A model generated the notes under the pieces. That model did no database searches, was not told the DNA's origin, and saw nothing but the letters and a program-made list of their open reading frames with translations. From Pollutimonas sp036675275 (GTDB lineage: Bacteria > Pseudomonadota > Gammaproteobacteria > Burkholderiales > Burkholderiaceae_B): a DNA stretch of 64,000 bases. Positions 43,026-51,661 of the stretch are shown here, in pieces. The stretch is taken from NCBI GenBank assembly GCA_036675275.1, contig JAKFFG010000027.1:155603-219602 (forward strand), read 5' to 3'. Position 1 is the first letter of the stretch; the number at the start of each line of letters is the position of its first letter. Made by a program: the position numbers and the translations under genes.

Positions 43026-44167
43026 ATCACCGTAACCTCGATATCTTCCACCAAAAACCGCGCTTTTTCGCGCACACCGATGCCGATATCGGACTCGCTC
43101 AACGCCTCGCCGACCTTCCCTATGGTGAAGCTGCTCACGCTGAAGCCGGCGACCGTGTTGATGGGCGTGTAAAGACGGCTGCGCTCGACCGGCTCACCAA
43201 TAAGGAAGTCTTCGGCCGCCAGCGCCGCTTTGATGCCATCAGTATCGATGGCGGTGAAGTTCTTGCTGCGTTTGACTGTGAGTGCGGCCGCGCAATCGAC
43301 GTTCGTCGGCCGGTCGAACCAGACCAGGCGCTGCCGGCCCTTTGCGTCGACCACGGTAATCTCCTGGTCGCCCATCATCGGGGCGCCGGCCGTTTTGTTT
43401 TGGAGTATGACCAGGGCAATGTCAGCGTCCGCGCCGCCGTCGACAATGACATTGATGCCATGACCAGGCAGGCCGTTTGCGTCGACCTGGTCGGTCATGT
43501 TCTCAAGGCACTCGACTTGGCGCACGTCGGCCAACTCGCCGACTCGGGCCTCGATCGCGTCGACGCTGTTCTGCGCCGGACGCGAGCGGCTTTTCAGGAA
43601 GCGCGCCCGCAACTCAGGATCCCTTTCCTCTTCGGCGCCCTCTTCCGCCGGCGCGTTCAACGTGACAGCGGTCCAACCCAGGACGATTGTCAGTATCTTC
43701 AGCTCTGACGCTTGAGCCAGACCGAACAGGCCCAACTCGACGCTTCGGAAGTCAGCCCTTACCGTGCCGTCCGGACCTATGGTTGCGTCGGCCACCAGTT
43801 GCCACTGGATGCGGTTTTCATCCTCGATGATCGCGCCCGCCTGGATAACGGTGCCGACGGCGCCGGACAGCGTTGCGCTACGCAAATAGCTATAGCGGGC
43901 ACGGCGCCGAATGATCCCGGCATAGGCGACACGCTGCTCGAGCCAAGAGCCGGGGGCGTGATCCGGATCCAATGCGCGGTAGATCGCTTCGCCGAGTTCC
44001 TCCAAGTCGGCCTTGATTTGGGATATCAGTCCGATCATTTGCCCGTCTGGGCTGTCAGGGTCGGTATTGATGTCGTCGCCGTAGATGGCCCGGAAGCCCT
44101 GATCGAAGGCGGCCAGGATAGCGTCCAGGCGCTCCGGAACGTATCCGGCGTTTGTCAGCTGACCCAT
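43022..44167 (-). CDS. Baseplate J-like (gp47-type) wedge protein
   Basis: A 381-residue baseplate wedge protein. Landmarks are YGDDINTDPDSPDGQMIGLISQIKADLEELGEAIYRALDPDHAPGSWLEQRVAYAGIIRR at the N-terminus and ERDPELRARFLKSRSRPAQNSVDAIEARVGELADVRQVECLENMTD in the middle, both typical of the family. It starts 14 bases after the internal terminator at 44181-44203. Confidence 0.93.
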   Translation of the reverse strand: MGQLTNAGYVPERLDAILAAFDQGFRAIYGDDINTDPDSPDGQMIGLISQIKADLEELGEAIYRALDPDHAPGSWLEQRVAYAGIIRRRARYSYLRSATLSGAVGTVIQAGAIIEDENRIQWQLVADATIGPDGTVRADFRSVELGLFGLAQASELKILTIVLGWTAVTLNAPAEEGAEEERDPELRARFLKSRSRPAQNSVDAIEARVGELADVRQVECLENMTDQVDANGLPGHGINVIVDGGADADIALVILQNKTAGAPMMGDQEITVVDAKGRQRLVWFDRPTNVDCAAALTVKRSKNFTAIDTDGIKAALAAEDFLIGEPVERSRLYTPINTVAGFSVSSFTIGKVGEALSESDIGIGVREKARFLVEDIEVTVI

Positions 44168-44180
44168 ATTGAATACCTAT

Positions 44181-44203
44181 TAAAAAACCGCCCTTAGGCG
44201 GTT
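44181..44203 (-). terminator. Terminator inside the late operon
   Basis: On the minus strand AACCGCC-TAAG-GGCGGTT is followed by T5-6. It lies between the gp46-like and baseplate J genes, in the only gap of more than 40 bases in the tail module. Confidence 0.85.
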
Positions 44204-44225
44204 CGTGGAAACAGAAAGCGATCGG

Positions 44226-44579
44226 CTATCGCTGCGCGCCGGCCTGGAAGTCGCCGCCATATATGTCAGTTCCATTCACAGCGATCGTGCACTTGCGCGT
44301 GTCGGGATCGAGCACAATGGAGAAGGTGGTCAGCGTCTGGACGCCGGGCGTCTCAAGAACGCAGCGCTTAACGTCAGCCTCGAGCACCGCCAAGTCCGCA
44401 GGCTTTTCCATGCGCGCGAACCACGGTAGGCCGTGGTCGAGGTCCAGGAACCAATCGCCTATGAAGGACTGCAGCCGTGTCCGGACGCGCTGAGCGACTG
44501 ACTCACTGGTCGCTGCGTAGCTGTTGCGACCACGCCCAAATGTCCAGTCACCATCTTTGTCTATGCGTCGAACTCTCAT
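44226..44579 (-). CDS. GP46-like baseplate protein
   Basis: A 117-residue protein with RIDKDGDWTFGRGRNSYAATSESVAQRVRTRLQSFIGDWFLDLDHGLPWFARM, the usual pattern of GP46/gp25-like wedge proteins. These sit between the spike and baseplate J genes, as here. It overlaps the spike stop by four bases. Confidence 0.85.
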   Translation of the reverse strand: MRVRRIDKDGDWTFGRGRNSYAATSESVAQRVRTRLQSFIGDWFLDLDHGLPWFARMEKPADLAVLEADVKRCVLETPGVQTLTTFSIVLDPDTRKCTIAVNGTDIYGGDFQAGAQR

Positions 44580-45286
44580 GGCACTGGGATCCCGCTGTTG
44601 CCGCCACCGGGGGTGACGCCGCTTGTTTTATGTTGTTTGAGGCTGATGTCGTCCGCCTTGACGTCGCCCCAGGATACGCTGAAATCCCCGGACACCGTAT
44701 TGCCATTGGCGCCCGCCTGCCCCGCGATACCGTCCTGATAGGTCAGCAACTTTTCGGCAATCAACGGACATTTGACCGTCATTTTGGTGCCGTCAGCTTC
44801 GATGTTCCCGCCCTTGTCGATCTTGAAGTAAGCGCTGCCGTCGAACTTGCGCATGACGATCGCATTCATATCGAAGCCCGGGATGACGTTCGGCAGTGAG
44901 TTGATGCCAGGGATGAACATGCCATCCGAAAGGTCGTGGAGTCGGAAGTCCATAGGATCGCTGGGCTGGCCAGATTGCCACCAGCCGTCTATACAGCGGT
45001 CGGCAATGATGACCATGCCCTCGTCGCCGGCGTCAACAGGGAATGTGAAGGCAAAGCCCCCGGCTTCCGGAAACTGAACCGGCACATCGCCCAGGGGAGG
45101 TAAATCCACGCCGGCGCCGTCCGCCTTCACCAGGCGAATCATGGGTTGCACCACCACCGTCTGCTTATCCGGGTCAAAACTGACCACACGCCCGGGCATG
45201 GCGGTGCGCAGGCGCTTGACCGTGTCGGCGATGGCCGCGCCGGTCGCCGCCTCGAGCGATGGATTTTCCCAGGTAAATTGACTCAT
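44576..45286 (-). CDS. Gp138-type baseplate spike protein
   Basis: A 236-residue protein. The N-terminal OB-fold region (MPGRVVSFDPDKQTVVVQPMIRLV, then DVPVQFPEAGGFAFTFPVDAGDEGMVIIADRCIDGWW) matches Gp138 N-terminal domains that sit at the tip of contractile tails. The C-terminus carries HKTSGVTPGGGNSGIP, where tip histidine residues can bind iron. It would form the trimeric membrane-piercing spike. Confidence 0.88.
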   Translation of the reverse strand: MSQFTWENPSLEAATGAAIADTVKRLRTAMPGRVVSFDPDKQTVVVQPMIRLVKADGAGVDLPPLGDVPVQFPEAGGFAFTFPVDAGDEGMVIIADRCIDGWWQSGQPSDPMDFRLHDLSDGMFIPGINSLPNVIPGFDMNAIVMRKFDGSAYFKIDKGGNIEADGTKMTVKCPLIAEKLLTYQDGIAGQAGANGNTVSGDFSVSWGDVKADDISLKQHKTSGVTPGGGNSGIPVP

Positions 45287-46125
45287 TTCTTCTTAGCCTT
45301 TGGTTTCTCGATCTTTTGGAACTTGCCGCCAATTACCGTAAGGTGCGAAAGCCAGTCTCCGCCGATCGCGTCGCCCTGGTGCTGCAGGTGCACGATCTTG
45401 TAGTCACCATTGAAGTACTCAAGGATGGATTGCACACGCACCAGGCCACCTATTTTCAGCGCAGGGTTACAGAGGCATGACAGCTCCAAGCCATCATCCG
45501 TGACTTCTGGCGAACCAACCATCCCGGTCTCTTGCGAGAGCAGCACCGCCTCGTCTGACAGAACCTTGTCCGCGGGCACCATGATCAGCTCACCGTCCTG
45601 GACCGACCAATCCGCGTTGTTATTGAGCGCGACACGGCTCAACACATCACGCGCATTGCCGGCAAGTACTCGCGCACGGGGCAATGTCCGTGTATTGGGC
45701 AAGTCGAACGCGCCCGGCTTGGTGTTCTTCATAGCCTTGGCGGCCGCGTCGTAGGCGTCTTTCTCAGTGGATCCAGCCCTCAATGTCGTCAACATTAACG
45801 AGTGTTGATAGTCCGTGTGGCCATCCCCGCATTCAAGCGACGTGATGAAGTCCAGGTCATCGCGCACCACGGGCTTTTTGATAATGTCGCCGGCGTAGAT
45901 CACGCGCAACGTTTCATAACCGACCCAAAGTTTGACCCGGTTGAATTCCCCCGACACAATCCGGTTCATGTTCTGCCTGGACAGATTCCATATATCGATC
46001 TTTCCGGGGTTCGGCTTTGAATCCGATGATTTCGTAATATCGAAGGCAACGCGTAGCGCATCGATGGCGATACCTTCTGACCCGCTCCCTATTTCCAGCC
46101 GAAACTGGCGCCCGAACTGTTTCAT
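45283..46125 (-). CDS. Baseplate hub-like protein
   Basis: A 280-residue protein starting MKQFGRQFRLEIGSGSEGIAIDALRVAFDITKSSDSKPNPGKIDIWNLS, the usual start of the hub protein found upstream of Gp138 in this phage type. The domain pattern KLWVGYETLRVIYAGDIIKKPVVRDD, then DVLSRVALNNNADWSVQDGELIMVPA, resembles gp27/GpD hub folds. A GAGGTGG site before the ATG decides the start. It overlaps the baseplate plug stop by four bases. Confidence 0.78.
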   Translation of the reverse strand: MKQFGRQFRLEIGSGSEGIAIDALRVAFDITKSSDSKPNPGKIDIWNLSRQNMNRIVSGEFNRVKLWVGYETLRVIYAGDIIKKPVVRDDLDFITSLECGDGHTDYQHSLMLTTLRAGSTEKDAYDAAAKAMKNTKPGAFDLPNTRTLPRARVLAGNARDVLSRVALNNNADWSVQDGELIMVPADKVLSDEAVLLSQETGMVGSPEVTDDGLELSCLCNPALKIGGLVRVQSILEYFNGDYKIVHLQHQGDAIGGDWLSHLTVIGGKFQKIEKPKAKKK

Positions 46126-46439
46126 GCGTCCACCTCGGACTTCAGGCCACACAGCAGTTCCACGCGCGTGCCCATGTCCTGGCCGCCCATTGGATCAAGG
46201 CCGACTGCACTAAGGTCATTTGCCCAGAAGAAATAATCCACGGCCGAACGCCACATCATGGGAACACCCACGACAACTGCCAGGCCCTGCGCATCAAAGC
46301 GATCGCGCTGCACGTCATACACATCCATGGACCATTGGTCCCCAATGCTGTTGTAGCACAGCGTGAGGCGCAAACGGTCTGCGCCGATATCGAAGGACTG
46401 CTCCTGGTAGGGATGGGAGTCCACAGGAATTTTGATCAT
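46122..46439 (-). CDS. Baseplate plug family protein
   Basis: A 105-residue phage protein: IKIPVDSHPYQEQSFDIGADRLRLTLCYNSIGDQWSMDVYD, then GLAVVVGVPMMW, the pattern of the small baseplate plug family (strand, inner-strand, W-x-x-D-I/V-Y-D, then G-V-x-L/M-x). Coupled by overlaps to both neighbours. Confidence 0.8.
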   Translation of the reverse strand: MIKIPVDSHPYQEQSFDIGADRLRLTLCYNSIGDQWSMDVYDVQRDRFDAQGLAVVVGVPMMWRSAVDYFFWANDLSAVGLDPMGGQDMGTRVELLCGLKSEVDA

Positions 46440-47209
46440 TAGAACGCCCTCCGGATCGATTCGATCGCGCTGGTATTCTTGGTTGCACCGACCTTGGAGG
46501 GATTGGTACTGCCTTTTGAGGACTTTGCCGCCGACTGCGCCCCGGCGCGGCCGGACTTCTTGGAGCCCGCCGACGGTACATTGACACCAGAAGTCATTTT
46601 CAGCTCAACCACGAACAGCTCGCGCGCTGCGATCGAGATTCTCAATGATCCGCCCTGGTCCTCTAGGCCCGAAACCATGGGCAGAAGCATGTTTTTATAC
46701 AGACGGAGGCCGGTTTGAATATCGACAGTGGCACCGCTCTTTTGCAGTTGCAGCAGCGATTCGTAGATGCGCTGGACGCGCGATCCGGATCCCGTCATAT
46801 CACTGGCCACCTGCGCGAAATCGGGAAGCCAAGGCGCGAGTGCCCGGGATGCGCCGGCAACAAGACCCGCGCCGGCTCCCGTATAAGATGACAGTGCGCG
46901 GCTCGCGAACTCCTTCGCCTGGTCCGTCGATGTGGCAAAGCTCACAGCCATCGGCAGTAGATTCAGGAAGTCCGCGCCAGAGCGCGGCACCATCGCCGAA
47001 AGCCCGAGAAGCCGCCCGACTGACGGCTCATAATCGACAATCACCCCTTCGATGGTGAAGGTCTTAGGCATGAGCACGGCATGATCGGATACCTCAGCAC
47101 CGGACTCGACTGGATTGTCTGTTATGCGCAGGTCCGATGTATGCCCTTCGGCTATCTCCGCATCCAACATGACATTACCGATGCGGGTCCGTAGAAAGAT
47201 ATCAGCCAT
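46439..47209 (-). CDS. Dit-like baseplate/tail protein
   Basis: A 256-residue protein starting MADIFLRTRIGNVMLDAEIAEGHTSDLRITDNPVESGAEVSDHAVLMPKTFTIEGVI. This is the beginning of distal-tail-like proteins encoded just after the tape measure, whose N-terminal beta-domain forms a ring around the tube end. The C-terminal 45 residues are Ser/Lys/Gly-rich and probably flexible. Confidence 0.75.
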   Translation of the reverse strand: MADIFLRTRIGNVMLDAEIAEGHTSDLRITDNPVESGAEVSDHAVLMPKTFTIEGVIVDYEPSVGRLLGLSAMVPRSGADFLNLLPMAVSFATSTDQAKEFASRALSSYTGAGAGLVAGASRALAPWLPDFAQVASDMTGSGSRVQRIYESLLQLQKSGATVDIQTGLRLYKNMLLPMVSGLEDQGGSLRISIAARELFVVELKMTSGVNVPSAGSKKSGRAGAQSAAKSSKGSTNPSKVGATKNTSAIESIRRAF

Positions 47210-47216
47210 AGTTTTC

Positions 47217-48971
47217 CTAAAATGCGAATGCGCCGCCGGCATTGGCCGCAGCACGCCGTTGCTCGCGTTTTATCGCCTGGGCAGATAGCTCCGCAGCACC
47301 CTTGGGATCCGAAGTCGAAATATGTTGCGTCACGGTGACCGGGCTGGATACTGTCGCCGTTTTGCTGTTGTTGACGACGCTTTGGCTATTGGACGGATGC
47401 GCTGCGGATTGGGCCTCGGCGGTCATGCCGGAAGCCTGAGTTACAGTCTGCACAGCGCCGGCGGCCGAGCTGCTCGTAATCCCAAGTGACTCGCCCAACC
47501 AATTGAGCGCTCCGGTTATCTTGTCGATGCCCGTCCCGATCGATCCAGATACCGTGCTCCAAAGCTTCGTAATGAATCCCATGGCGCCAGAGAAGCCTTT
47601 CTTGATGGAGTCCCAAGCGCCAGTGAACTGCAGCACCAGTGCATCGATATCAACGCCAAGAACACTGAACCAGACCGCAAAGAGGTTTCCGATGTACTGG
47701 ACCGCACCGGCAAACATCTGCTTAAGCCCCTCTAGGGACGCTTGGCTGCGCGACAGAAAGCCGTCAAAATCACCGGTCATCAGGTTGAACACAGCCGCAA
47801 TGGCGTTGCCCAACCACGCAACGAAGCCCTTGACGAACTCCCACAGCCCGGCGAATCCGTCCAGAACGTACTTACCTGACCGCTCCCAAAGGCTCCGCAA
47901 CACAACGCTGACATCATCAATAGCCTGTCCGACACTATCGATGATGGGCACCGCCCACGACCAGTCGAACATCGACTCGCCGCCTTCGAGATAGGTCATC
48001 AAGTCATCGACGAGCAGGATTAACGCCGTGATGGCCGCTGCGATCAACGTGATGGGATTCGTCGCGAACGCCAGGAGCATGGTCTTATTGAGCCATACCA
48101 ACGTCCCGCCCAGAACAACAAGTGCCGCCTTCCACCCGATAGTCTTGCTGATCATCGCGTCGATGATGTTCACAGCGCGCATGATCGCCCGCCAGAGGGC
48201 GAGGATCACCGTTACGGCCTTGCTGATGCCCTCGCGGATCAATTCCTTGTTCCGTATAAGCCAGTCGCGCAGCCGCCCGACAATGTTGGTCAATTGCGGC
48301 GCTAAGCCCACTGCAATATTGGTGCGGATCGCGCCCATGACCATATTCATCTGGTCCATGGTGTCATTGAACTCGCCGGCGGCATCCGCGCCGGCGGCAG
48401 TGACCAAGCCCAAATCTTCGGCTTGCTGGAACAGCGCGCCCATCTCGGCACTGCTGCTATTCAGCAGTCCGATCATGGATTGGTCGATTCCGAGCTTCTG
48501 CAAAATGGAAAGCTGCTCCGCTTTCGAGAGCCCGGCCATCTTCGCCTGCACGTCCTCGAGTACTTCGCCAACGCTCTTGATCGAACCGTCAGCGTTTTTT
48601 GCACTCAGCCCGTACGCCTTGAATGCGGCTTCTCCCCGACCTAAGCCGGTAGCCGCTTCGCCGATGGTCTGGGCCAGCCCCTTAACCGATGCATTGGCCG
48701 CCTCGACTGACGAACCGCTCAGTTGAGCGGCATAGCCCAGCCTTTGAATGTAGGCGAGATCAGTATCGGTGTCTTGCGCCAGATCGTTTAGGCTATCCAG
48801 CCCATCGAGCGCAGCACCGAAGAAGTCGGTAATTGCAGCGGTTGCGGTACCCACTACCCCGACGACGGCAGTCGCGACCGCTGACACTTTCTGCAGGCCA
48901 CCGACAAACGTGTCGATGTCCTTGGGATCGCTGATAACTCCCAGCCTTACAAGGAATTCGTCAAGAATCAT
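47217..48971 (-). CDS. Tail tape measure protein
   Basis: A 584-residue tape measure. It has the family N-terminus (LDEFLVRLGVISDPKDIDTFVGGLQKVSAVA), a helical section typical of tape measures, hydrophobic helices near residues 275-330 (ALVVLGGTLVWLNKTMLLAFATNPITLIAAAITALILLVDDLMTYL) and a Ser/Thr-rich C-terminus. The ATG at 48971 was chosen because GGACAAACC precedes it and it overlaps the frameshift-frame stop as ATGA. It is short for a tape measure, so the tail should be fairly short. Confidence 0.92.
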   Translation of the reverse strand: MILDEFLVRLGVISDPKDIDTFVGGLQKVSAVATAVVGVVGTATAAITDFFGAALDGLDSLNDLAQDTDTDLAYIQRLGYAAQLSGSSVEAANASVKGLAQTIGEAATGLGRGEAAFKAYGLSAKNADGSIKSVGEVLEDVQAKMAGLSKAEQLSILQKLGIDQSMIGLLNSSSAEMGALFQQAEDLGLVTAAGADAAGEFNDTMDQMNMVMGAIRTNIAVGLAPQLTNIVGRLRDWLIRNKELIREGISKAVTVILALWRAIMRAVNIIDAMISKTIGWKAALVVLGGTLVWLNKTMLLAFATNPITLIAAAITALILLVDDLMTYLEGGESMFDWSWAVPIIDSVGQAIDDVSVVLRSLWERSGKYVLDGFAGLWEFVKGFVAWLGNAIAAVFNLMTGDFDGFLSRSQASLEGLKQMFAGAVQYIGNLFAVWFSVLGVDIDALVLQFTGAWDSIKKGFSGAMGFITKLWSTVSGSIGTGIDKITGALNWLGESLGITSSSAAGAVQTVTQASGMTAEAQSAAHPSNSQSVVNNSKTATVSSPVTVTQHISTSDPKGAAELSAQAIKREQRRAAANAGGAFAF

Positions 48972-49554
48972 GTCGGTTTGTCCTGTGCGCGCCGCTTGGC
49001 CTCGTCCCACTCCGCTATTGCGTTATGGAAGTCGACCAGGTCAGAGAGCGTGTAGATGGTGCGAAGCTCGTACAAGGTGCAGAGCTTCCTTTCGTGCATG
49101 ATGGGGAGGTAGATGTACCAGTCCGTTATGCCGCCGTCAGAGCTTTCGCCTTGCCGAAGAGATTGGCCAGCGTCGGCGCGGCGCTTGTAAAAAAATCGGC
49201 ATATTGGTACTGGATGCCGGCAACCAACACAGGAATGAGATCACCGCGGCGATCGTTGAAGTGACTTTCCAGGCGATCGATAAGACGAAACGGCTGACCG
49301 CTGCCCGCCTCGATCACGTTGGTATGCTCAAAGACTATCCGCTCGATTTTGGCTATAGCCGGGTCGCCCAGGTTGCCCAGAATCGCGCCGATATCGATCT
49401 TGGATTTACCGACCTGGCCGACGCGTGCCGATTCTATTTCCATACCTTTAAAGACCGCTCCCGCGGCCTTCAGGGCATTCCAGGAGGCGATCGCATTGGC
49501 GGGCCGCATGATATACGTGGCGCCATCCAGTTCAAGCCGCTTTTCAGCTTCCAT
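48968..49554 (-). CDS. Tail assembly chaperone G-T fusion by predicted -1 frameshift
   Basis: The first 122 residues are shared with the 142-residue chaperone (49126-49554). At the TTTTTTT heptamer (49195-49189, zero-frame TTT TTT) a slip of -1 enters a frame without stops for 73 codons, giving a 195-residue product whose added part includes TDWYIYLPIMHERKLCTLYEL and SDLVDFHNAIAEWDEAKRR. The -1 frame ends at TGA 48970-48968, overlapping the tape measure ATG by four bases. Lambda gpG/gpGT and many other tail chaperone pairs use the same strategy. A separate start at the internal ATG (43 codons) is a weaker alternative. Confidence 0.75.
49126..49554 (-). CDS. Tail assembly chaperone (zero-frame, gpG-like)
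   Basis: A 142-residue protein (MEAEKRLELDGATYIMRPANAIASWNALKAAGAVFKGM) between the tail tube and tape measure genes, the fixed place of tail assembly chaperones. It contains the slippery site at codons 121-122 and ends normally with LFGKAKALTAA if no slip occurs. Its start overlaps the tube stop as TAATG. Confidence 0.8.
   Translation of the reverse strand: MEAEKRLELDGATYIMRPANAIASWNALKAAGAVFKGMEIESARVGQVGKSKIDIGAILGNLGDPAIAKIERIVFEHTNVIEAGSGQPFRLIDRLESHFNDRRGDLIPVLVAGIQYQYADFFTSAAPTLANLFGKAKALTAA
49189..49195 (-). promoter_or_regulatory. Slippery heptamer for -1 frameshifting
   Basis: Seven consecutive T on the minus strand in the phase T-TTT-TTT (Asp-Phe-Phe codons GAT TTT TTT), which permits full re-pairing of both tRNAs after a -1 slip. 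The new frame is open to the tape measure start. Confidence 0.75.
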
Positions 49555-49982
49555 TATTCAACTCCGTTTTCAAGAATGATGTTGCCCTGCTCGAACACGA
49601 TCACATGGGTCGTGTCGTTGTGGGCGTTGCCGCGCACCAGACCGGGCAGGGTCGTGAAAAAGCCGGAGGTACCACTCGCCCGGTCTTCGTTGATAAGATC
49701 CCGGATAGACAGCGTGAGAGCCGTAAACCCTTTCATGTTGCTGCGCTGCAGAGCCGACAAGCGGTTCAGGAACTTATTGTCGGGGCTGTGCTGCAGGAGT
49801 TTGATGGTTAGGGTGGTCGAGCGGTTTTGGTTGGCGACAAAGACGCCACGGCCGCGCGCGCCGATAGTCATGGCGCCGGCGTCGGTTACGTAGGCATAGC
49901 TGATGACGTCGCCACCATCGGCCCAATCCTTGATTTCGTAGCCGTTGATCAGAACGGAATGTAGTGCGGGATCAAAACGCAT
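49554..49982 (-). CDS. DUF3277 tail tube protein
   Basis: A 142-residue protein (MRFDPALHSVLINGYEIKDWADGGDVISYAYV, then GARGRGVFVANQNRSTTLTIKLLQHSPDNKFLNRLSALQR), the pattern of DUF3277, the tube protein paired with DUF3383 sheath-like proteins in this phage group. Confidence 0.85.
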   Translation of the reverse strand: MRFDPALHSVLINGYEIKDWADGGDVISYAYVTDAGAMTIGARGRGVFVANQNRSTTLTIKLLQHSPDNKFLNRLSALQRSNMKGFTALTLSIRDLINEDRASGTSGFFTTLPGLVRGNAHNDTTHVIVFEQGNIILENGVE

Positions 49983-49997
49983 GTTGTTTGCTCCTGA

Positions 49998-51110
49998 TTA
50001 GCGGTCGAAGTTGACGATGACGTCAACGCTGTGGATGGCGCCGGCCAGTTTGATGGCGGTTTGGATAGGTGGCGACTTGCGCTGCTCGCGGTCCGAGGTG
50101 GATAGGTTGTCAACGGTATCGGCCCAGACATAAAAGCCTTCGTCCAGTCGATCGCCAGTTTCCAACGTGCCGAAGGGATCCCCATTCCAAATGCCTGGGG
50201 CAATGAAGCCGTTCTTTACGCCCTCGCGACCGACCTTCTCCACAGCGGCGATGAGGCGAGCTGTGCCGGGGTCTGTAAGCGGCACCTTCGTGGGCGACCG
50301 ATACATGACCGCAAACACTTCCTTCTGCACGGCATCCACAAACCAGTCCAGGCCGTGTATTTCGTCGAAGAAGCGCTTTCCGATGGTCGTACCTTCGGCG
50401 ACCATGGCGGCCTCGTCGTAGTACGTGTAATAGTTCAAGCCCAGCGCCTTGCACTTGGCCGCTTCGGTTAGGCTGATATTGTCAGCCGTGACACCAGGAA
50501 GCTGTTTGAACTTAAGCGTGATCGTGCTGTTATTTGCCGCAAAGTTTACGGACAATCCACGTGCGAGCAACGACATGACCGCGAATGGATCATCCTTGTC
50601 ATAAATGCCAAGCACGCGACTGGCCAGCTTGTCGTACAGCTTGACGAACGGATTCGTCGGAGCCTGCTCGATGTGATCGGCCTTGTTCGACGTCACGCCG
50701 AAGATTTTCTTATCAGCTGCCAGGACCCAATCGCCGATCGCTTCGATCTGAGCATCTGTAAGCGGATCCACAAATGCGGCGGCGTACCAACCCGGGTAGA
50801 CGTCTTGCAGCTCCGCCATGGCAACAGTGGGCTCTTGCGGCTCAATATTTTCCACATCCCAGGGAGCGACCAGGATTTGTTTTGGGCGTGGCGTTTGGCT
50901 GAAGAACGGGCGCGTCGCGTTAGCCGTGTCGGATATGGTGCCGAACATCTGCTCGACGGATGCCTGGTCAGGCAGCAGCGCGTACTTGTCACCGGCGAGC
51001 GCCGTCAAGGCCTCGGACGAGAACAGTGCCACCAGGCCGAAATCACGGCGAAATGGCGCGACAGGCTGGACGTTCAGCTGGACGTTAACGATTTGGGAAA
51101 GAGGCAGCAT
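49998..51110 (-). CDS. DUF3383 tail sheath-like protein
   Basis: A 370-residue protein starting MLPLSQIVNVQLNVQPVAPFRRDFGLVALFSSEALTALAG, the start of DUF3383 proteins, which serve as contractile sheath subunits. Later landmarks are LGLNYYTYYDEAAMVAEGTTIGKRFFDEIHGLDWFVDAVQ and IPLTDPG-like VPLTDPGTARLIAAVEKVG. The ATG at 51110 overlaps the previous stop as TAATG; the longer open frame upstream is not coding-like. Its presence marks the phage as having a contractile tail. Confidence 0.88.
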   Translation of the reverse strand: MLPLSQIVNVQLNVQPVAPFRRDFGLVALFSSEALTALAGDKYALLPDQASVEQMFGTISDTANATRPFFSQTPRPKQILVAPWDVENIEPQEPTVAMAELQDVYPGWYAAAFVDPLTDAQIEAIGDWVLAADKKIFGVTSNKADHIEQAPTNPFVKLYDKLASRVLGIYDKDDPFAVMSLLARGLSVNFAANNSTITLKFKQLPGVTADNISLTEAAKCKALGLNYYTYYDEAAMVAEGTTIGKRFFDEIHGLDWFVDAVQKEVFAVMYRSPTKVPLTDPGTARLIAAVEKVGREGVKNGFIAPGIWNGDPFGTLETGDRLDEGFYVWADTVDNLSTSDREQRKSPPIQTAIKLAGAIHSVDVIVNFDR

Positions 51111-51661
51111 TAGGTGTGCTCCGTAATAATGGTGAACTGGTCTATATGGGTGGTGGAGGTCAGGCCGTCGCCGGAGGACGCGGTAACGTCGCCCTGGTCG
51201 ATTCGTTCCAGGCCGACGTCGACCTTGTGTTCGTGGCTGATAACAATGTCCATCTGGGCGCATTCCTCCTGGCCAGCGCCGATAACGCCGGATAGGTTGC
51301 GCACCGGGGACATACGCAAGATCCCGCCTTTGATGGCTTTCATACCCTGGATGCCAGCCGACGACTGAAACATGACGGACAGCTTTTTAATAAGAGCGTT
51401 GGCGCCATTGCCGTAGGCGTTGATGCTCACCGTGGTCTCTGCGGATTTGCGGATATGCTCCGTTTCTGTGGTGCCGTCAAAATCACGCCGCGCCCGCCCG
51501 ACCTCTCTGGTCGTCATCTCGCGGACGGTCACAAAAGCAACGGCCCCCGTAGGAGCCGCTTGATCCGCATCGCGTACCGTGCCGTCAGGTAACGACAAAA
51601 CCGCCCGGATCAGGTTTCGCAATCCCGTCATGTCGAACTGCAATACCGTTGTAGAAGCCAT
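51110..51661 (-). CDS. Neck terminator gp12-like protein
   Basis: A 183-residue protein (MTGLRNLIRAVLSLPDGTVRDADQAAPTGAVAFVTVREM, then HIRKSAETTVSINAYGNGANALIKKLSVMFQSSAG), typical of the LIC_12616/gp12 neck family. Starting at 51661 makes it overlap the upstream gene by 77 bases; the alternative ATG at 51631 reduces this to 47. Neither has a strong ribosome-binding site, so re-initiation is likely. Confidence 0.72.
   Translation of the reverse strand: MASTTVLQFDMTGLRNLIRAVLSLPDGTVRDADQAAPTGAVAFVTVREMTTREVGRARRDFDGTTETEHIRKSAETTVSINAYGNGANALIKKLSVMFQSSAGIQGMKAIKGGILRMSPVRNLSGVIGAGQEECAQMDIVISHEHKVDVGLERIDQGDVTASSGDGLTSTTHIDQFTIITEHT

Noticed and set aside
49126..49160. GCGAAAG near the end of the chaperone gene as the slip site
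   Set aside because: It is out of phase for a -1 slip in the zero frame; the T-TTT-TTT run 30 bases upstream is in phase and opens the same frame.
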